A DNA stretch of 64,000 nt. Source: Flavobacterium sp. I-STPP5a (GTDB taxonomy: Bacteria > Bacteroidota > Bacteroidia > Flavobacteriales > Flavobacteriaceae). The translations under genes and the position numbers were made by a program. This document shows, piece by piece, positions 45,335 through 55,125 of this stretch. The notes beneath the pieces were generated by a model, which saw only the letters and a list, made by a program, of their open reading frames with translations, had not been told where the DNA came from and made no database searches. The stretch is from NCBI RefSeq assembly GCF_009764685.1, contig NZ_VHLM01000078.1, positions 23,582-87,581 of the forward strand, in the 5' to 3' direction. Numbering within the stretch: the stretch's first letter is position 1; the number at the start of each line of letters is the position of its first letter.

Positions 45335-45435
45335 GTGATAATTTTTTTTACAAAGATACTAAAGTCAATAGGTAAGTTAAATTAAAGTAATTGAAAATTT
45401 ACATACCTAGAAGTGTTATGTATAAGAATCTTATG

Positions 45436-45443
45436 TATATTTG
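45436..45443 (+). promoter_or_regulatory. -7 promoter box for the PadR gene
   Basis: TATATTTG, a TAnnTTTG match, ends 15 bases before the ATG at 45459. It overlaps the TTG of a longer frame, which argues against that earlier start. Confidence 0.65.
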
Positions 45444-45458
45444 TTTTTCCAAAAGAAA

Positions 45459-45806
45459 ATGAAAATGAAAAACTCACAATTGTACAAAGGAAGTCTGAAT
45501 ACGATTATCATGAAATTGCTGGAAGAAAATGGCAAGATGTACGGCTATGAAATCACTCAGAAAGTAAAAGCGATTACTGCGGGCGAGTTGAATATTACTG
45601 AAGGCGCTTTGTATCCCGCCCTACACAAACTTGAAGCGGAAGGTATTCTGGATGTTGAAATTGAAAAAGTAGACAACCGCATGCGCAAGTATTACAAACT
45701 AACCGAAGCAGGCGAGAAGGAAACCGTAAACCGACTCTCAGAACTCGAGGATTTCATCAGAAACATGCAGAGTTTAGTGAACCCTAAGCCTAGTTTAGAA
45801 TTTTAA
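45459..45806 (+). CDS. PadR family transcriptional regulator
   Basis: A 115-residue winged-helix repressor. It has QLYKGSLNTIIMKLLEENGKMYGYEIT, ITEGALYPALHKLEAEGIL (recognition helix region) and RKYYKLTEAGEKE (wing), all standard for PadR. The last third is helical, for dimer contact. The next gene, a membrane protein, starts 10 bases on; PadR genes in Bacteroidota often precede such membrane partners and exporters. Ligand unknown. Confidence 0.92.
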   Translation: MKMKNSQLYKGSLNTIIMKLLEENGKMYGYEITQKVKAITAGELNITEGALYPALHKLEAEGILDVEIEKVDNRMRKYYKLTEAGEKETVNRLSELEDFIRNMQSLVNPKPSLEF

Positions 45807-45816
45807 TTTTTTCAAG

Positions 45817-46497
45817 ATGAAATTAACCACCGAACAAATAGCCCAAATAGAAGGAACTTTAGTTTTAAATGGTCTTGTTTATCAAGATGTGAAGCTAGAA
45901 ATAATTGACCACATAGCATCAGAAATTGAAGAAAGAATGAGTCATGAAGAAATTTCATTTGACAATGTCTGTAAATCAGTTTTTGAGAAATGGAAAAGTG
46001 CACTAATAATTTCTTCAAGTTATGCTTGGTTAGGAGCTTTCTTTAAAGCACCTCGATTTGTAGTAGACAAATTAGTCGCTTATTCTAAAAGAGAGGCTTT
46101 ACATGTATTTTTTTCAGTTCTTGTTTTCGGGTCTCTATTAGCTGTTATAGTTTCAAATACATTTCAAAAAGAAACCTTTAAAGCCATTAGTTTAGCTTTA
46201 CAAGGAGTTTATACCCTTTTGATGGTATGTACCAGTATAAGTATGTTCTTGATTTGGAGATCTACAATTAAAACTATGTACGGAAGATTGTTTCTTTTCA
46301 GAGGTTGGGTCGTTTTTTTATTTTGCTTACAGTTTAACATCTATAGAGATCCATTGAAGCATTTTGATGCTACTAGTTCTTTTTTGCAAAATTTAGTAGG
46401 TTGTATATTATTATGTAGTCCATTTGTATACTCTTTCTTTCAATTAATGTTGGCTAGTGAACATTTTAAAATCGTAAAAAAATTGAAATTAACGTAG
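45817..46497 (+). CDS. Membrane protein of unknown function, PadR partner
   Basis: A 226-residue protein. The N-terminal 75 residues are soluble and helical, and four hydrophobic segments follow (about 90-112, 122-145, 156-174, 186-208). The soluble start (EIIDHIASEIEERMSHE) resembles the helical heads of permease-like proteins found next to PadR genes. It is 10 bases from padR, so they form an operon. No enzymatic motif. Confidence 0.7.
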   Translation: MKLTTEQIAQIEGTLVLNGLVYQDVKLEIIDHIASEIEERMSHEEISFDNVCKSVFEKWKSALIISSSYAWLGAFFKAPRFVVDKLVAYSKREALHVFFSVLVFGSLLAVIVSNTFQKETFKAISLALQGVYTLLMVCTSISMFLIWRSTIKTMYGRLFLFRGWVVFLFCLQFNIYRDPLKHFDATSSFLQNLVGCILLCSPFVYSFFQLMLASEHFKIVKKLKLT

Positions 46498-46526
46498 GTT
46501 TTTGTAAGAATAGATTTCTCCAAATT

Positions 46527-46551
46527 TGTCATGCTGAGGTACGAAGCATCT
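46527..46551 (+). repeat. REP-like palindrome, copy A
   Basis: TGTC then ATGCTGAGGTACGAAGCATC. The ends ATGCT/AGCAT pair, leaving a 9-base loop. Same core as copy B and, inverted, copy C. Confidence 0.8.
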
Positions 46552-46624
46552 TAACAAGTTGCTCACAGTGCAGTTGGCCAACCTATATATTAGGGTCTTA
46601 AAGTACTAATTTACTGAGATTACC

Positions 46625-46650
46625 CATGATGCTGAGGTACGAAGCATCTC
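46625..46650 (+). repeat. REP-like palindrome, copy B
   Basis: The core ATGCTGAGGTACGAAGCATC at 46629-46648 is identical to copy A and lies about 98 bases on, just before the GIY-YIG gene. Confidence 0.8.
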
Positions 46651-46688
46651 TACAAACTAGCAATTTATTTTAAAAGAGAAAGCCATGA

Positions 46689-47006
46689 TTGAATATCAAG
46701 AAGGTTATCATACCTATTTATTTATACATGTTAACTAACAAAGCTAAAACAGTCTTGTACACGGGCGTGACAAATAATTTAAAAGTAAGGCTACAGCAGC
46801 ATAAAGATTCCTTGAATTCAGACTCATTTACAAGTAAATACAAGGTTTTTCATTTGTTATACTTCGAGAAGTTTACTTGGATTCAAGTTGCAATTGCAAG
46901 GGAAAAAGAAATTAAAGGCTGGAAGAGAGATAAGAAAATAGCATTAATAAAAACCATAAATCCTGACATGGGATTTCTTGATGATTTGTTTGCTATTCAT
47001 AGTTGA
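46689..47006 (+). CDS. Small GIY-YIG endonuclease-like protein, probably frameshifted at the 5' end
   Basis: A UvrC-N-terminal-like GIY-YIG protein: LYMLTNKAKTVLYTGVTNNL, catalytic-type Arg in VRLQQHK, and a Glu in REKEIKGWKRDKK. The given frame begins with TTG and its first 11 residues are unlike the family. In another frame an ATG at 46685 gives MIEYQEGYHTY, which fits the usual start, and one extra base within 46715-46727 (TATTTATTTATAC) breaks it. So the gene is perhaps a recent pseudogene, or starts at ATG 46728. REP-like palindromes flank it on both sides. Confidence 0.75.
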   Translation: MNIKKVIIPIYLYMLTNKAKTVLYTGVTNNLKVRLQQHKDSLNSDSFTSKYKVFHLLYFEKFTWIQVAIAREKEIKGWKRDKKIALIKTINPDMGFLDDLFAIHS

Positions 47007-47030
47007 GATGCTTCGTTCCTCAGCATGACA
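47005..47030 (-). repeat. REP-like palindrome, copy C (inverted)
   Basis: GAGATGCTTCGTTCCTCAGC plus ATGACA is the inverse of copies A and B with one substitution. It overlaps the stop codon of the GIY-YIG gene. Confidence 0.8.
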
Positions 47031-47217
47031 TACACGCCGCAAACCAATTTTTATACAGTTAAAAATGAATGAAGGACAAAGCCCTTTTCATCATTTTTAA
47101 AATAATCCCATCCAAAACACAAACCTACCTAGAACAAACCTATCCAGAATATAAATACGAAAAATTGTAACATTTTTTTATTTCGATCTACTTACTAGCA
47201 AACCAAAAAACCAAAAT

Positions 47218-48687
47218 ATGATTTCAAAATTCCTTTATCTCGAGTGGAAAGCTTTCACTAGGTCAGCTTCCTTCGCATCTAATTTGGCACTAAAAATCCT
47301 GATGGGCTTTTTAGCCGCTTATTTCATTTTAATTTTCCTAGGAGTAGGGGTAGGAGCATTTTATATCCTGAAGAAAATGAAGCTAGATCCTGTGGTAGCG
47401 GTAAATCAATTCCTATTTTACTATGTAATCATGGATTTAATTATCCGCTTGATGCTTCAAAAAATTCCAGTGCTCAATATTCGCCCTTTGTTGATTTTCC
47501 CCATCAATAAATCAACTATTGTCCATTTCTCGCTAGGGAAAACTATTTTGTCTTTTTTCAACATTATTCATGCCTTCTTTTTAATTCCCTTTAGTATAGT
47601 ATTACTTATAGAAGGATATGATCCAGCCTCAGTGGTACTGTGGTTCTTGGCTGTTTATTCTTTGTTATATGGTAACAATTTTATCAATATATTGTTGAGC
47701 AATAAAGATAATTTATTTGCCGTATTTTTAGGAACAACAGCCGTTTTAGGAGGATTGCATTACTATGGCATATTTGATATTACAGCTTATGTAGCTCCGT
47801 TTTTTAATGCACTTTTCAATACCTATTGGGCATTTTTAATACCAGTTGTTGCACTAGTTGTTTTGTATTATGTTACTTTTCAATATTTCAAAAATAACTT
47901 GTACCTAGACGCAGGTTTATCTAGCAAACACGATGAGGCCAAAACAGAAGACCTAACTTGGTTGAACCAGTTTGGATCCATCGGAACTTTCTTGAAAAAT
48001 GACATCAAATTGATTAAAAGAAACAAACGTTCTAAAACTACGGTTGGACTTAGCGTTATGTTTCTTGTTTACGGCTTACTGTTTTTCAGTAATGGAATTC
48101 CTATGTACAGCAATCCTTCAATGCAAATTTTGGGCGGGATTATAGTTTCAGGTGGATTCTTAATTACTTTCGGACAATTTGTGCCGAGTTGGGATAGCTC
48201 GTATTACCAGCTCATGATGACACAAAATATTCCGTACAAAGGCTATTTGAGTTCAAAATGGTGGTTGATGGTAATCGCTACTATAGTCACAACAGTTATT
48301 GCTTCGTTCTATCTTTATTTTGGAATACAAGTCTACTTAACCATAATTGTAGGAGCCATTTATAACATTGGTGTCAACTCACATCTTGTATTATTAGGAG
48401 GAGCGTACACTAAAACACCTATTGATTTAAGTTCAGGAAAAGGCGCTTTTGGAGATAAAAAAGCCTTCAATGTAAAAACCATGCTCATCTCCATACCACA
48501 ACTAGGATTACCTGTATTATTGTATTGGCTTGGATCTAAATATGGCAGTCCAACTATAGGTTTAGCGCTAGTAGCAGCCCTAGGTGTAATAGGTTTTGCA
48601 TTCAAAGAAAAAGCATTTTCATTGATTGAAAAAACTTATAAATCAGAGAAATACGCTACCATAGCAGCATACAAACAAAAAGGATAA
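47218..48687 (+). CDS. DUF5687 membrane protein, ABC exporter permease-like
   Basis: A 489-residue protein with about eleven hydrophobic segments in two halves and a central charged cytoplasmic region (about 240-275, with SIGTFLKNDIKLIKRNKRSK). It fits DUF5687, a permease-like family of Bacteroidota. The gene for an ABC ATPase follows 190 bases on, so the two likely form an exporter. Substrate unknown. Confidence 0.82.
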   Translation: MISKFLYLEWKAFTRSASFASNLALKILMGFLAAYFILIFLGVGVGAFYILKKMKLDPVVAVNQFLFYYVIMDLIIRLMLQKIPVLNIRPLLIFPINKSTIVHFSLGKTILSFFNIIHAFFLIPFSIVLLIEGYDPASVVLWFLAVYSLLYGNNFINILLSNKDNLFAVFLGTTAVLGGLHYYGIFDITAYVAPFFNALFNTYWAFLIPVVALVVLYYVTFQYFKNNLYLDAGLSSKHDEAKTEDLTWLNQFGSIGTFLKNDIKLIKRNKRSKTTVGLSVMFLVYGLLFFSNGIPMYSNPSMQILGGIIVSGGFLITFGQFVPSWDSSYYQLMMTQNIPYKGYLSSKWWLMVIATIVTTVIASFYLYFGIQVYLTIIVGAIYNIGVNSHLVLLGGAYTKTPIDLSSGKGAFGDKKAFNVKTMLISIPQLGLPVLLYWLGSKYGSPTIGLALVAALGVIGFAFKEKAFSLIEKTYKSEKYATIAAYKQKG

Positions 48688-48717
48688 GATTCATAAAGAT
48701 AATTTAATGCGATGGTG

Positions 48718-48752
48718 CTTAATTTTCTTAATCCCTTAATGGTTTAAAAAAA
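48718..48752 (+). repeat. Dispersed intergenic repeat, copy 3
   Basis: CTTAATTTTCTTAATCCC then TTAATGGTTTAAAA, between the permease and ATPase genes. Copy 4 lies 75 bases on. Confidence 0.75.
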
Positions 48753-48792
48753 ACACTATCAACAATTATAAAATAATGCTGAGCAATCAACT

Positions 48793-48826
48793 CTTAATTT
48801 TCTTAATCCCTTAATGGTTTAAAAAA
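48793..48826 (+). repeat. Dispersed intergenic repeat, copy 4
   Basis: Identical to copy 3 over 32 bases. The two form a short tandem pair. Confidence 0.75.
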
Positions 48827-48876
48827 TAGATTAAGCAATTCAAGCAACAACAAACCAACCTATAAAACTTCAAAAA

Positions 48877-49572
48877 ATGATACAAGTAAACAACTTATCA
48901 AAAACATATAACGGAACAACCGTATTAAAAATAGATTCTTTAGAGATAAAAAAAGGGGAAAGCTTTGGCTTAGTAGGTAACAACGGCGCTGGAAAAACCA
49001 CCTTTTTCAGTTTGCTTTTAGATTTAATCCAGCCCTCAACAGGAAACATCATTAACCATGGCGTACAAGTCAATACCTGCGAATCCTGGAAACCTTTTAC
49101 AGCATCGTTCCTAGACGAAAGCTTCTTGATAGGATACCTAACTCCCGAAGAATATTTTTATTTCATTGGCGATTTACGCGGTCAAAACAAAGCCGATGTT
49201 GATGTTTTACTAGCCAAACATGAAGAGTTTTTCAACGGCGAAATCCTTAAAAACAAAAAATATTTACGCGATTTATCAAAAGGAAACCAGAAAAAAGTTG
49301 GTATCATTGCCACTCTTATTGGCAATCCCGAAGTAGTGATTCTTGACGAACCGTTTGCGAATTTAGATCCAACCACGCAATTCCGATTAAAAAAAATCAT
49401 CAAAGATCTAGCCGATGATCCTAACGTAACCGTGCTTGTGTCAAGCCATGATTTGCAACATACCGTTGAGGTTAGTGACAGGATTGTTGCCATGCACAAA
49501 GGAAACGTGGTCAAAGACATTCAAACATCACCAGAAACCTTACAAGAATTAGAGCAGTTTTTTGCCGTATAA
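48877..49572 (+). CDS. ABC transporter ATP-binding protein
   Basis: A 231-residue ATPase. Walker A is GNNGAGKTT (34-42), the signature region reads LSKGNQKKVGI, Walker B is VVILDEPFANLDP, and the switch His is in VSSHDLQHT. Single ATPase of the exporter (CcmA-like) type, partner of the DUF5687 protein upstream. Two dispersed repeats lie between the pair, yet no terminator is seen there. Confidence 0.93.
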   Translation: MIQVNNLSKTYNGTTVLKIDSLEIKKGESFGLVGNNGAGKTTFFSLLLDLIQPSTGNIINHGVQVNTCESWKPFTASFLDESFLIGYLTPEEYFYFIGDLRGQNKADVDVLLAKHEEFFNGEILKNKKYLRDLSKGNQKKVGIIATLIGNPEVVILDEPFANLDPTTQFRLKKIIKDLADDPNVTVLVSSHDLQHTVEVSDRIVAMHKGNVVKDIQTSPETLQELEQFFAV

Positions 49573-49601
49573 ATTCAGCACAACAGTTCTATAAAATAGA
49601 C

Positions 49602-49664
49602 AACGCTAATTCGCTTATGAGAGGCTCCCAGGAGAATATCTACTAAATGAATTAGCGTTTTCTT
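49602..49664 (+). terminator. Terminator after the ABC transporter genes
   Basis: AACGCTAATTC (49602-49612) pairs with GAATTAGCGTT (49649-49659), followed by TTTCTTTT. The long loop has its own small CTCC/GGAG stem. Confidence 0.75.
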
Positions 49665-49666
49665 TT

Positions 49667-49795
49667 GGGCGTAACCGTAACCCTCAGTCTCGTTCAGTAA
49701 AACGAGACCTCGGGTCGGGCTTTTCGCTCTATCTTTATTTTTTTAAAGAAAAAAAATAAAGGATGCCGCTGCAATCCCTTACGCACTCACATTAA
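49667..49795 (+). repeat. Multi-hairpin intergenic element upstream of sprE
   Basis: A GC-richer block than its surroundings. TCTCGTT/AACGAGA (49688-49707) forms one hairpin. GGGTCGGGCTTTTCGCTC then leads into a long A/T hairpin, CTTTATTTTTTT/AAAAAAAATAAAG (49733-49762), followed by GATGCCGCTGCAATCCC. I recall near-identical blocks as frequent intergenic repeats in flavobacteria, but this window holds only one copy. Confidence 0.5.
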
Positions 49796-49899
49796 CCAAA
49801 TAAAGCATCATAATTTTCACGTTATCAAAAAGAAATGTATTTTTACCAGTAATATACTAAAAGGTGTATTTTTTAGTTAATTGATAAAAACGTTTTCCA

Positions 49900-52524
49900 T
49901 TGAAAATCAATATATTTAAAACATTATCTCTCGGGTTGCTTCTTACTTTTTTTGTAGCCTGTTCTACAAAAAAAGATACCTTCATTTCTAGAAATTCCCA
50001 TGCCTTAAGTACAGAATACAACATCCTTTACAACGGACAAATAGCCTTAGACAAAGGAATAAAAACCGTCAACGACAACAGCGATGATAATTTTTGGAAT
50101 ATTCTACCCATAGAAAAAATGCAAATTTCAGAGGAATTTTCAGCTTCAAACAAAGCTAAAAACCCTGATTTTGAATTGGCCGAAACCAAAGCGACTAAAG
50201 CCATTCAAAAACACTCTATGAACATTAACGGCCGAGAAAAAAACATGCAAATTGATGAGGCATATCTCATGCTAGGAAAAGCCAGATATTATGACCAAAG
50301 GTTTATACCAGCTCTTGATGCATTCAATTACATCCTTTACAAATACCCCAATAGTAGTAAAATTTACGAAGCTAAGATTTGGCGTGAAAAAACCAATATG
50401 CGTTTGGGTAATGACCCACTCGTTATCAAGAATATTAGCAAATTACTAAAGGATCACGAAGTAAAAAAACAAGTTTTCGCAGATGCAAATGCCCTTTTGG
50501 CTTCTTCTTTTTTAAATCAAGAACAAAAAGATAGTGCTGTGGCCAAATTAAAATTAGCCATAGATTTCACAAGAATTAATCAAGAAAGAGCAAGATACCG
50601 TTTTATTTTAGGGCAGTTATATCAAGAGTTAGGACATAAAGATAGTGCCGTTGTAATCTACCAATCAGTCATTGACATGAACAGAAAAGCGGAGCGCAAG
50701 TTTGTCATTCAAGCTCAAGCAAAAAAAGCAACGCTTTTTGATTATCAAAAAGGAGATGTGGCATTGTTCACTAAAACCTTTAACAAATTAATAAATGATC
50801 GAGAAAACCGTCCATTTAAGGATTTGATCTTTCATCAAATGGCCTTATTTCAGGACAAGCAAAACAAACAAGAACAAGCAGTTGCGTTGTATAATGAATC
50901 CTTAAAATCAAATTCTAAAGATGCTTATCTCGTAGCTTCAAACTATAGAAATCTGGGGAATATGTATTTTAGAAATACAAAATATCCTATTGCAGCCAAG
51001 TATTATGATAGTACGTTGGTAAAACTTAATGATAAGACTAGAGAGTTTGCAAAAATCAAGAAAATTAGAACGGATCTTGATGAGGTTATTTTATACGAAA
51101 CCATTGCCAATAGAAATGACAGTATCCTGCGGGTTGTAGCCATGAGTACAACAGATAGAATTGCATATTATGAAAAACACATTGCGGTACTCAAAGAAAA
51201 AGAAGAACAAAAACGAATACTTGAAGAAAAAAACAAACGCATTGCTGAAAATTTAGCTGCAAATACATCAATTAATTCAATAGATCCAGCTGAAAATTTA
51301 AGCCCGGTACCCCCTGGAGGAAGAAACGCAATGCTTCCGCCATCAGGGAACGCACCTATTTCACAACAAGCACTCAGCACCTTTTATTTTTACAATCCTA
51401 CCACAGTAGCTTTTGGAAAAGTAGAATTTAAAAAAAATTGGGGAGATAGAGAAGCCACAGGCAATTGGAGAATCCTAAAAGCTACCTCAAATTCTAGTTT
51501 GGCAAACGATGATACTAATTCGCCACTTACAAGCGCAGCAGGAGAAACAACAACAGCCGTTGCGGAGCAGTTTACTACTGATTTTTACATCAAGAAATTA
51601 CCTACTGAACAAGCCGACTTGGATAAGTTAAATAAAGACCGAAATGAGGCCTACTATCAGTTAGGAATAATCTACAAGGAAAAATTCAAAGAAAATCAAT
51701 TGGCAATAGCCAAGTTAGAGCAATTACTTTTAAACAATCCTGAGGAAAAACTAGTATTGCCATCACTTTACAATTTGTATAAATTATACCAAATTACCGA
51801 TGTGAGTAAAGCAGCCGCTATAAAACAAAAAATAGAGACTCAATTCCCTAATTCTCGCTATGCTCAAATTATAAGCAATACCAGCTCAAGTTCAGTAACT
51901 GTAGAAGAAACTCCAGAAACAACGTATAACAAATGGTATAGAATTTTCCAGAATGAAGACTACGTAACAGTATTAGAAAACATAGACCCATTAATTACAC
52001 AATTTTCAGGGGATGCAATAGTGTCAAAATTTGAATTGCTTAAGGCCAATACCATAGGTAAACTAAGAGGAGTAACGGCCTTTAAAAATGCATTGCAAGA
52101 TGTTGCTGATAATTATCCAAATAGCGAAGAAGGTAAGGGTGCAGTGCTTACCTTAAAAGAGCAAATTCCATTTTTAGAAAAAATAGATTTCAAGACAACA
52201 GAAAGCGGTAAGTGGAAAGTATTGTACACCATAGGGAAAAAAGATGCCGAAGCCACTAAACTCTTAACAGATAAATTAACCAAATTTATAAAAGAAAATG
52301 ATCTAACTGAATTGTCTTTGTCATTTGATGTGTATAATGAAAAAGAAAATTTCATCACAATCCACGGATTTAATTCTAGTACATTTGCAAGAAACATCAC
52401 AACAAAAATACAAGCATTAAAACCAATTGAAAATGTGCCAAATGCCATTGTGATTAGCAATGATAATTACAAAGTAATTCAAATAAAAAAAAATCTGGAG
52501 GCGTATCTGGGTCTAAAAAAATAA
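49900..52524 (+). CDS. sprE: Gliding motility / type IX secretion TPR lipoprotein SprE (PorW)
   Basis: An 874-residue lipoprotein with signal KTLSLGLLLTFFVACS and the lipid-attached Cys near 21. TPR-like helical repeats follow through the middle (about 120-400 and 590-680), with a low-complexity link near 430-490. SprE/PorW is needed for type IX secretion and gliding in Flavobacterium and works in the periplasm with the trans-envelope machinery. The frame begins with TTG at 49900, right at the signal peptide. The downstream bactofilin gene starts 3 bases after the stop. Confidence 0.88.
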   Translation: MKINIFKTLSLGLLLTFFVACSTKKDTFISRNSHALSTEYNILYNGQIALDKGIKTVNDNSDDNFWNILPIEKMQISEEFSASNKAKNPDFELAETKATKAIQKHSMNINGREKNMQIDEAYLMLGKARYYDQRFIPALDAFNYILYKYPNSSKIYEAKIWREKTNMRLGNDPLVIKNISKLLKDHEVKKQVFADANALLASSFLNQEQKDSAVAKLKLAIDFTRINQERARYRFILGQLYQELGHKDSAVVIYQSVIDMNRKAERKFVIQAQAKKATLFDYQKGDVALFTKTFNKLINDRENRPFKDLIFHQMALFQDKQNKQEQAVALYNESLKSNSKDAYLVASNYRNLGNMYFRNTKYPIAAKYYDSTLVKLNDKTREFAKIKKIRTDLDEVILYETIANRNDSILRVVAMSTTDRIAYYEKHIAVLKEKEEQKRILEEKNKRIAENLAANTSINSIDPAENLSPVPPGGRNAMLPPSGNAPISQQALSTFYFYNPTTVAFGKVEFKKNWGDREATGNWRILKATSNSSLANDDTNSPLTSAAGETTTAVAEQFTTDFYIKKLPTEQADLDKLNKDRNEAYYQLGIIYKEKFKENQLAIAKLEQLLLNNPEEKLVLPSLYNLYKLYQITDVSKAAAIKQKIETQFPNSRYAQIISNTSSSSVTVEETPETTYNKWYRIFQNEDYVTVLENIDPLITQFSGDAIVSKFELLKANTIGKLRGVTAFKNALQDVADNYPNSEEGKGAVLTLKEQIPFLEKIDFKTTESGKWKVLYTIGKKDAEATKLLTDKLTKFIKENDLTELSLSFDVYNEKENFITIHGFNSSTFARNITTKIQALKPIENVPNAIVISNDNYKVIQIKKNLEAYLGLKK

Positions 52525-52527
52525 ACT

Positions 52528-52932
52528 ATGTTTGATAAAAAGCAAAAACCTTACACTGATCTTTTAGGCAAAACAAATAGAATTGTAGAAGCTACAACAA
52601 TTACAGGAGATATATCCTCTAAGGCTGATTTTAGACTAGATGGAAATTTAATTGGCAATTTTCATTCAGAGGGTAAAATTGTTATCGGTCCCTTGGGTAG
52701 TGTAAAAGGAGATATAATTTGTAAAAATGCCGATATAGAAGGAAAATTTGAAGGTAAAATTCAAGTAACCGAACTTTTAAACATTAAAGCAACGGCACGC
52801 ATAAATGGTGAAGTACTTGTAGGGAAACTTTCTGTAGAACCAGGAGCTGATTTTACGGCTACCTGTACCATGAAAATGATAAATATAAGTCAAACACCAA
52901 ATGACAGTGAAAAAGGAACCAAAAAACAGTAA
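52528..52932 (+). CDS. Bactofilin (polymer-forming cytoskeletal protein)
   Basis: A 134-residue protein with the beta-helix repeat pattern of bactofilins: TTITGDISSKADFRLDGNLI, GKIVIGPLGSVKGDI, ADIEGKFEGKI and TARINGEVLVGKL. Ends are short and polar. Bactofilins form filaments that scaffold envelope enzymes. It sits between sprE and the ATP synthase accessory genes and overlaps the next gene by 32 bases, so it belongs to the same transcript. Confidence 0.92.
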   Translation: MFDKKQKPYTDLLGKTNRIVEATTITGDISSKADFRLDGNLIGNFHSEGKIVIGPLGSVKGDIICKNADIEGKFEGKIQVTELLNIKATARINGEVLVGKLSVEPGADFTATCTMKMINISQTPNDSEKGTKKQ

Positions 52933-53140
52933 TGTTAATAAGTGGCTTTTATTTATGGGAATCCCTTTTCAAATGGGAATTGTCATTTTTTTATTCACTT
53001 ATTTAGGAATATGGCTGGACGGAAAATATACTCATGGAACAACCCCTTGGTTTACCATTGGCCTATCTTTATTTTCTGTTTTTGTTGGGCTATATAATGT
53101 CATACGTCAGGTGAACAACATTAATAAAAATAATAAATGA
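52901..53140 (+). CDS. AtpZ/AtpI-family small membrane protein
   Basis: A 79-residue protein with two membrane helices: LLFMGIPFQMGIVIFLFTYL then GIWLDGKYTH, and a second near 48-66. The G-x-x-L-D-x-K loop fits the AtpZ/AtpI family, which helps assemble the ATP synthase c-ring or brings in Mg. Overlaps bactofilin by 32 bases and the next gene by 4. Upstream of atpB, as expected. Confidence 0.8.
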   Translation: MTVKKEPKNSNVNKWLLFMGIPFQMGIVIFLFTYLGIWLDGKYTHGTTPWFTIGLSLFSVFVGLYNVIRQVNNINKNNK

Positions 53141-53520
53141 GCAAATTAATTACATTTTTAAAATATTGCATACCCTTTACCTTACTATTGTATTTTGCAC
53201 AGCAATATGCAACAACGGCTTTAGGATCTCAACACGATTTTTTTTACACAACTTGGAGTATTTATTTATTTCAATTTGTATCGTCATTACTCCTATATAT
53301 AATACTACTTTTTGTTCATTCAAAAATACCAGAATACACGGGGTTTGCTTTTATGGGGATTACGTTTTTTAAAATGATGGCTTCGGTTGTTTTTTTAATT
53401 CCACTGATACAAACAAAGGGTAGAGAAACTAATTTAGATATCGCTGCATTCTTTATACCGTATTTCCTATTTTTGTTTTTTGAAACTGTATTTTCAGTAC
53501 GATTGATAAATAAAAGATAA
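53137..53520 (+). CDS. DUF6168-like membrane protein upstream of atpB
   Basis: A 127-residue protein with four membrane helices in the place of AtpI. I recall this as DUF6168 in flavobacteria. The four-helix layout recalls AtpI, but no sequence motif confirms it. Overlaps the AtpZ-like gene by 4 bases. Confidence 0.65.
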   Translation: MSKLITFLKYCIPFTLLLYFAQQYATTALGSQHDFFYTTWSIYLFQFVSSLLLYIILLFVHSKIPEYTGFAFMGITFFKMMASVVFLIPLIQTKGRETNLDIAAFFIPYFLFLFFETVFSVRLINKR

Positions 53521-53602
53521 GTTGCTTGAAAATAATGCAAGACGATTGTAAAATTCATTTTTTAAAATCATCATTATAATTTTCAATTTTCAATTAAATA
53601 TG

Positions 53603-53610
53603 TACCTTTG
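53603..53610 (+). promoter_or_regulatory. -7 promoter box of the atp operon
   Basis: TACCTTTG, a TAnnTTTG match, 41 bases before the atpB ATG. Confidence 0.65.
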
Positions 53611-53651
53611 CAAAAAATTTTAAAAACGTTAAATCAGATACTCAATTAATA

Positions 53652-55048
<1,397 letters not shown>

Positions 55049-55057
55049 TTAAAGCTT

Positions 55058-55094
55058 AAAACTTCCTGATACGGTTGGTATCAGGAAGTTTTTA
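55058..55094 (+). terminator. Intra-operon terminator between atpE and atpF
   Basis: AAACTTCCTGATAC, loop GGTTG, GTATCAGGAAGTTT with T run. A 14-base stem this strong inside an operon probably ends part of the transcripts after atpE, giving more subunit c. Confidence 0.85.
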
Positions 55095-55125
55095 TTTCTA
55101 AAACAAACTTTTTAAATATAAATAT

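Noticed and set aside
45441..45458. TTG start of the PadR gene
   Set aside because: The TTG lies inside the -7 promoter box, upstream of any likely transcription start.
48870..49073. Minus-strand open frame opposite the ABC ATPase gene, and similar antisense frames under rnr, tex, atpB and others
   Set aside because: They are shadows of strongly coding frames on the other strand, with no motif or promoter of their own.
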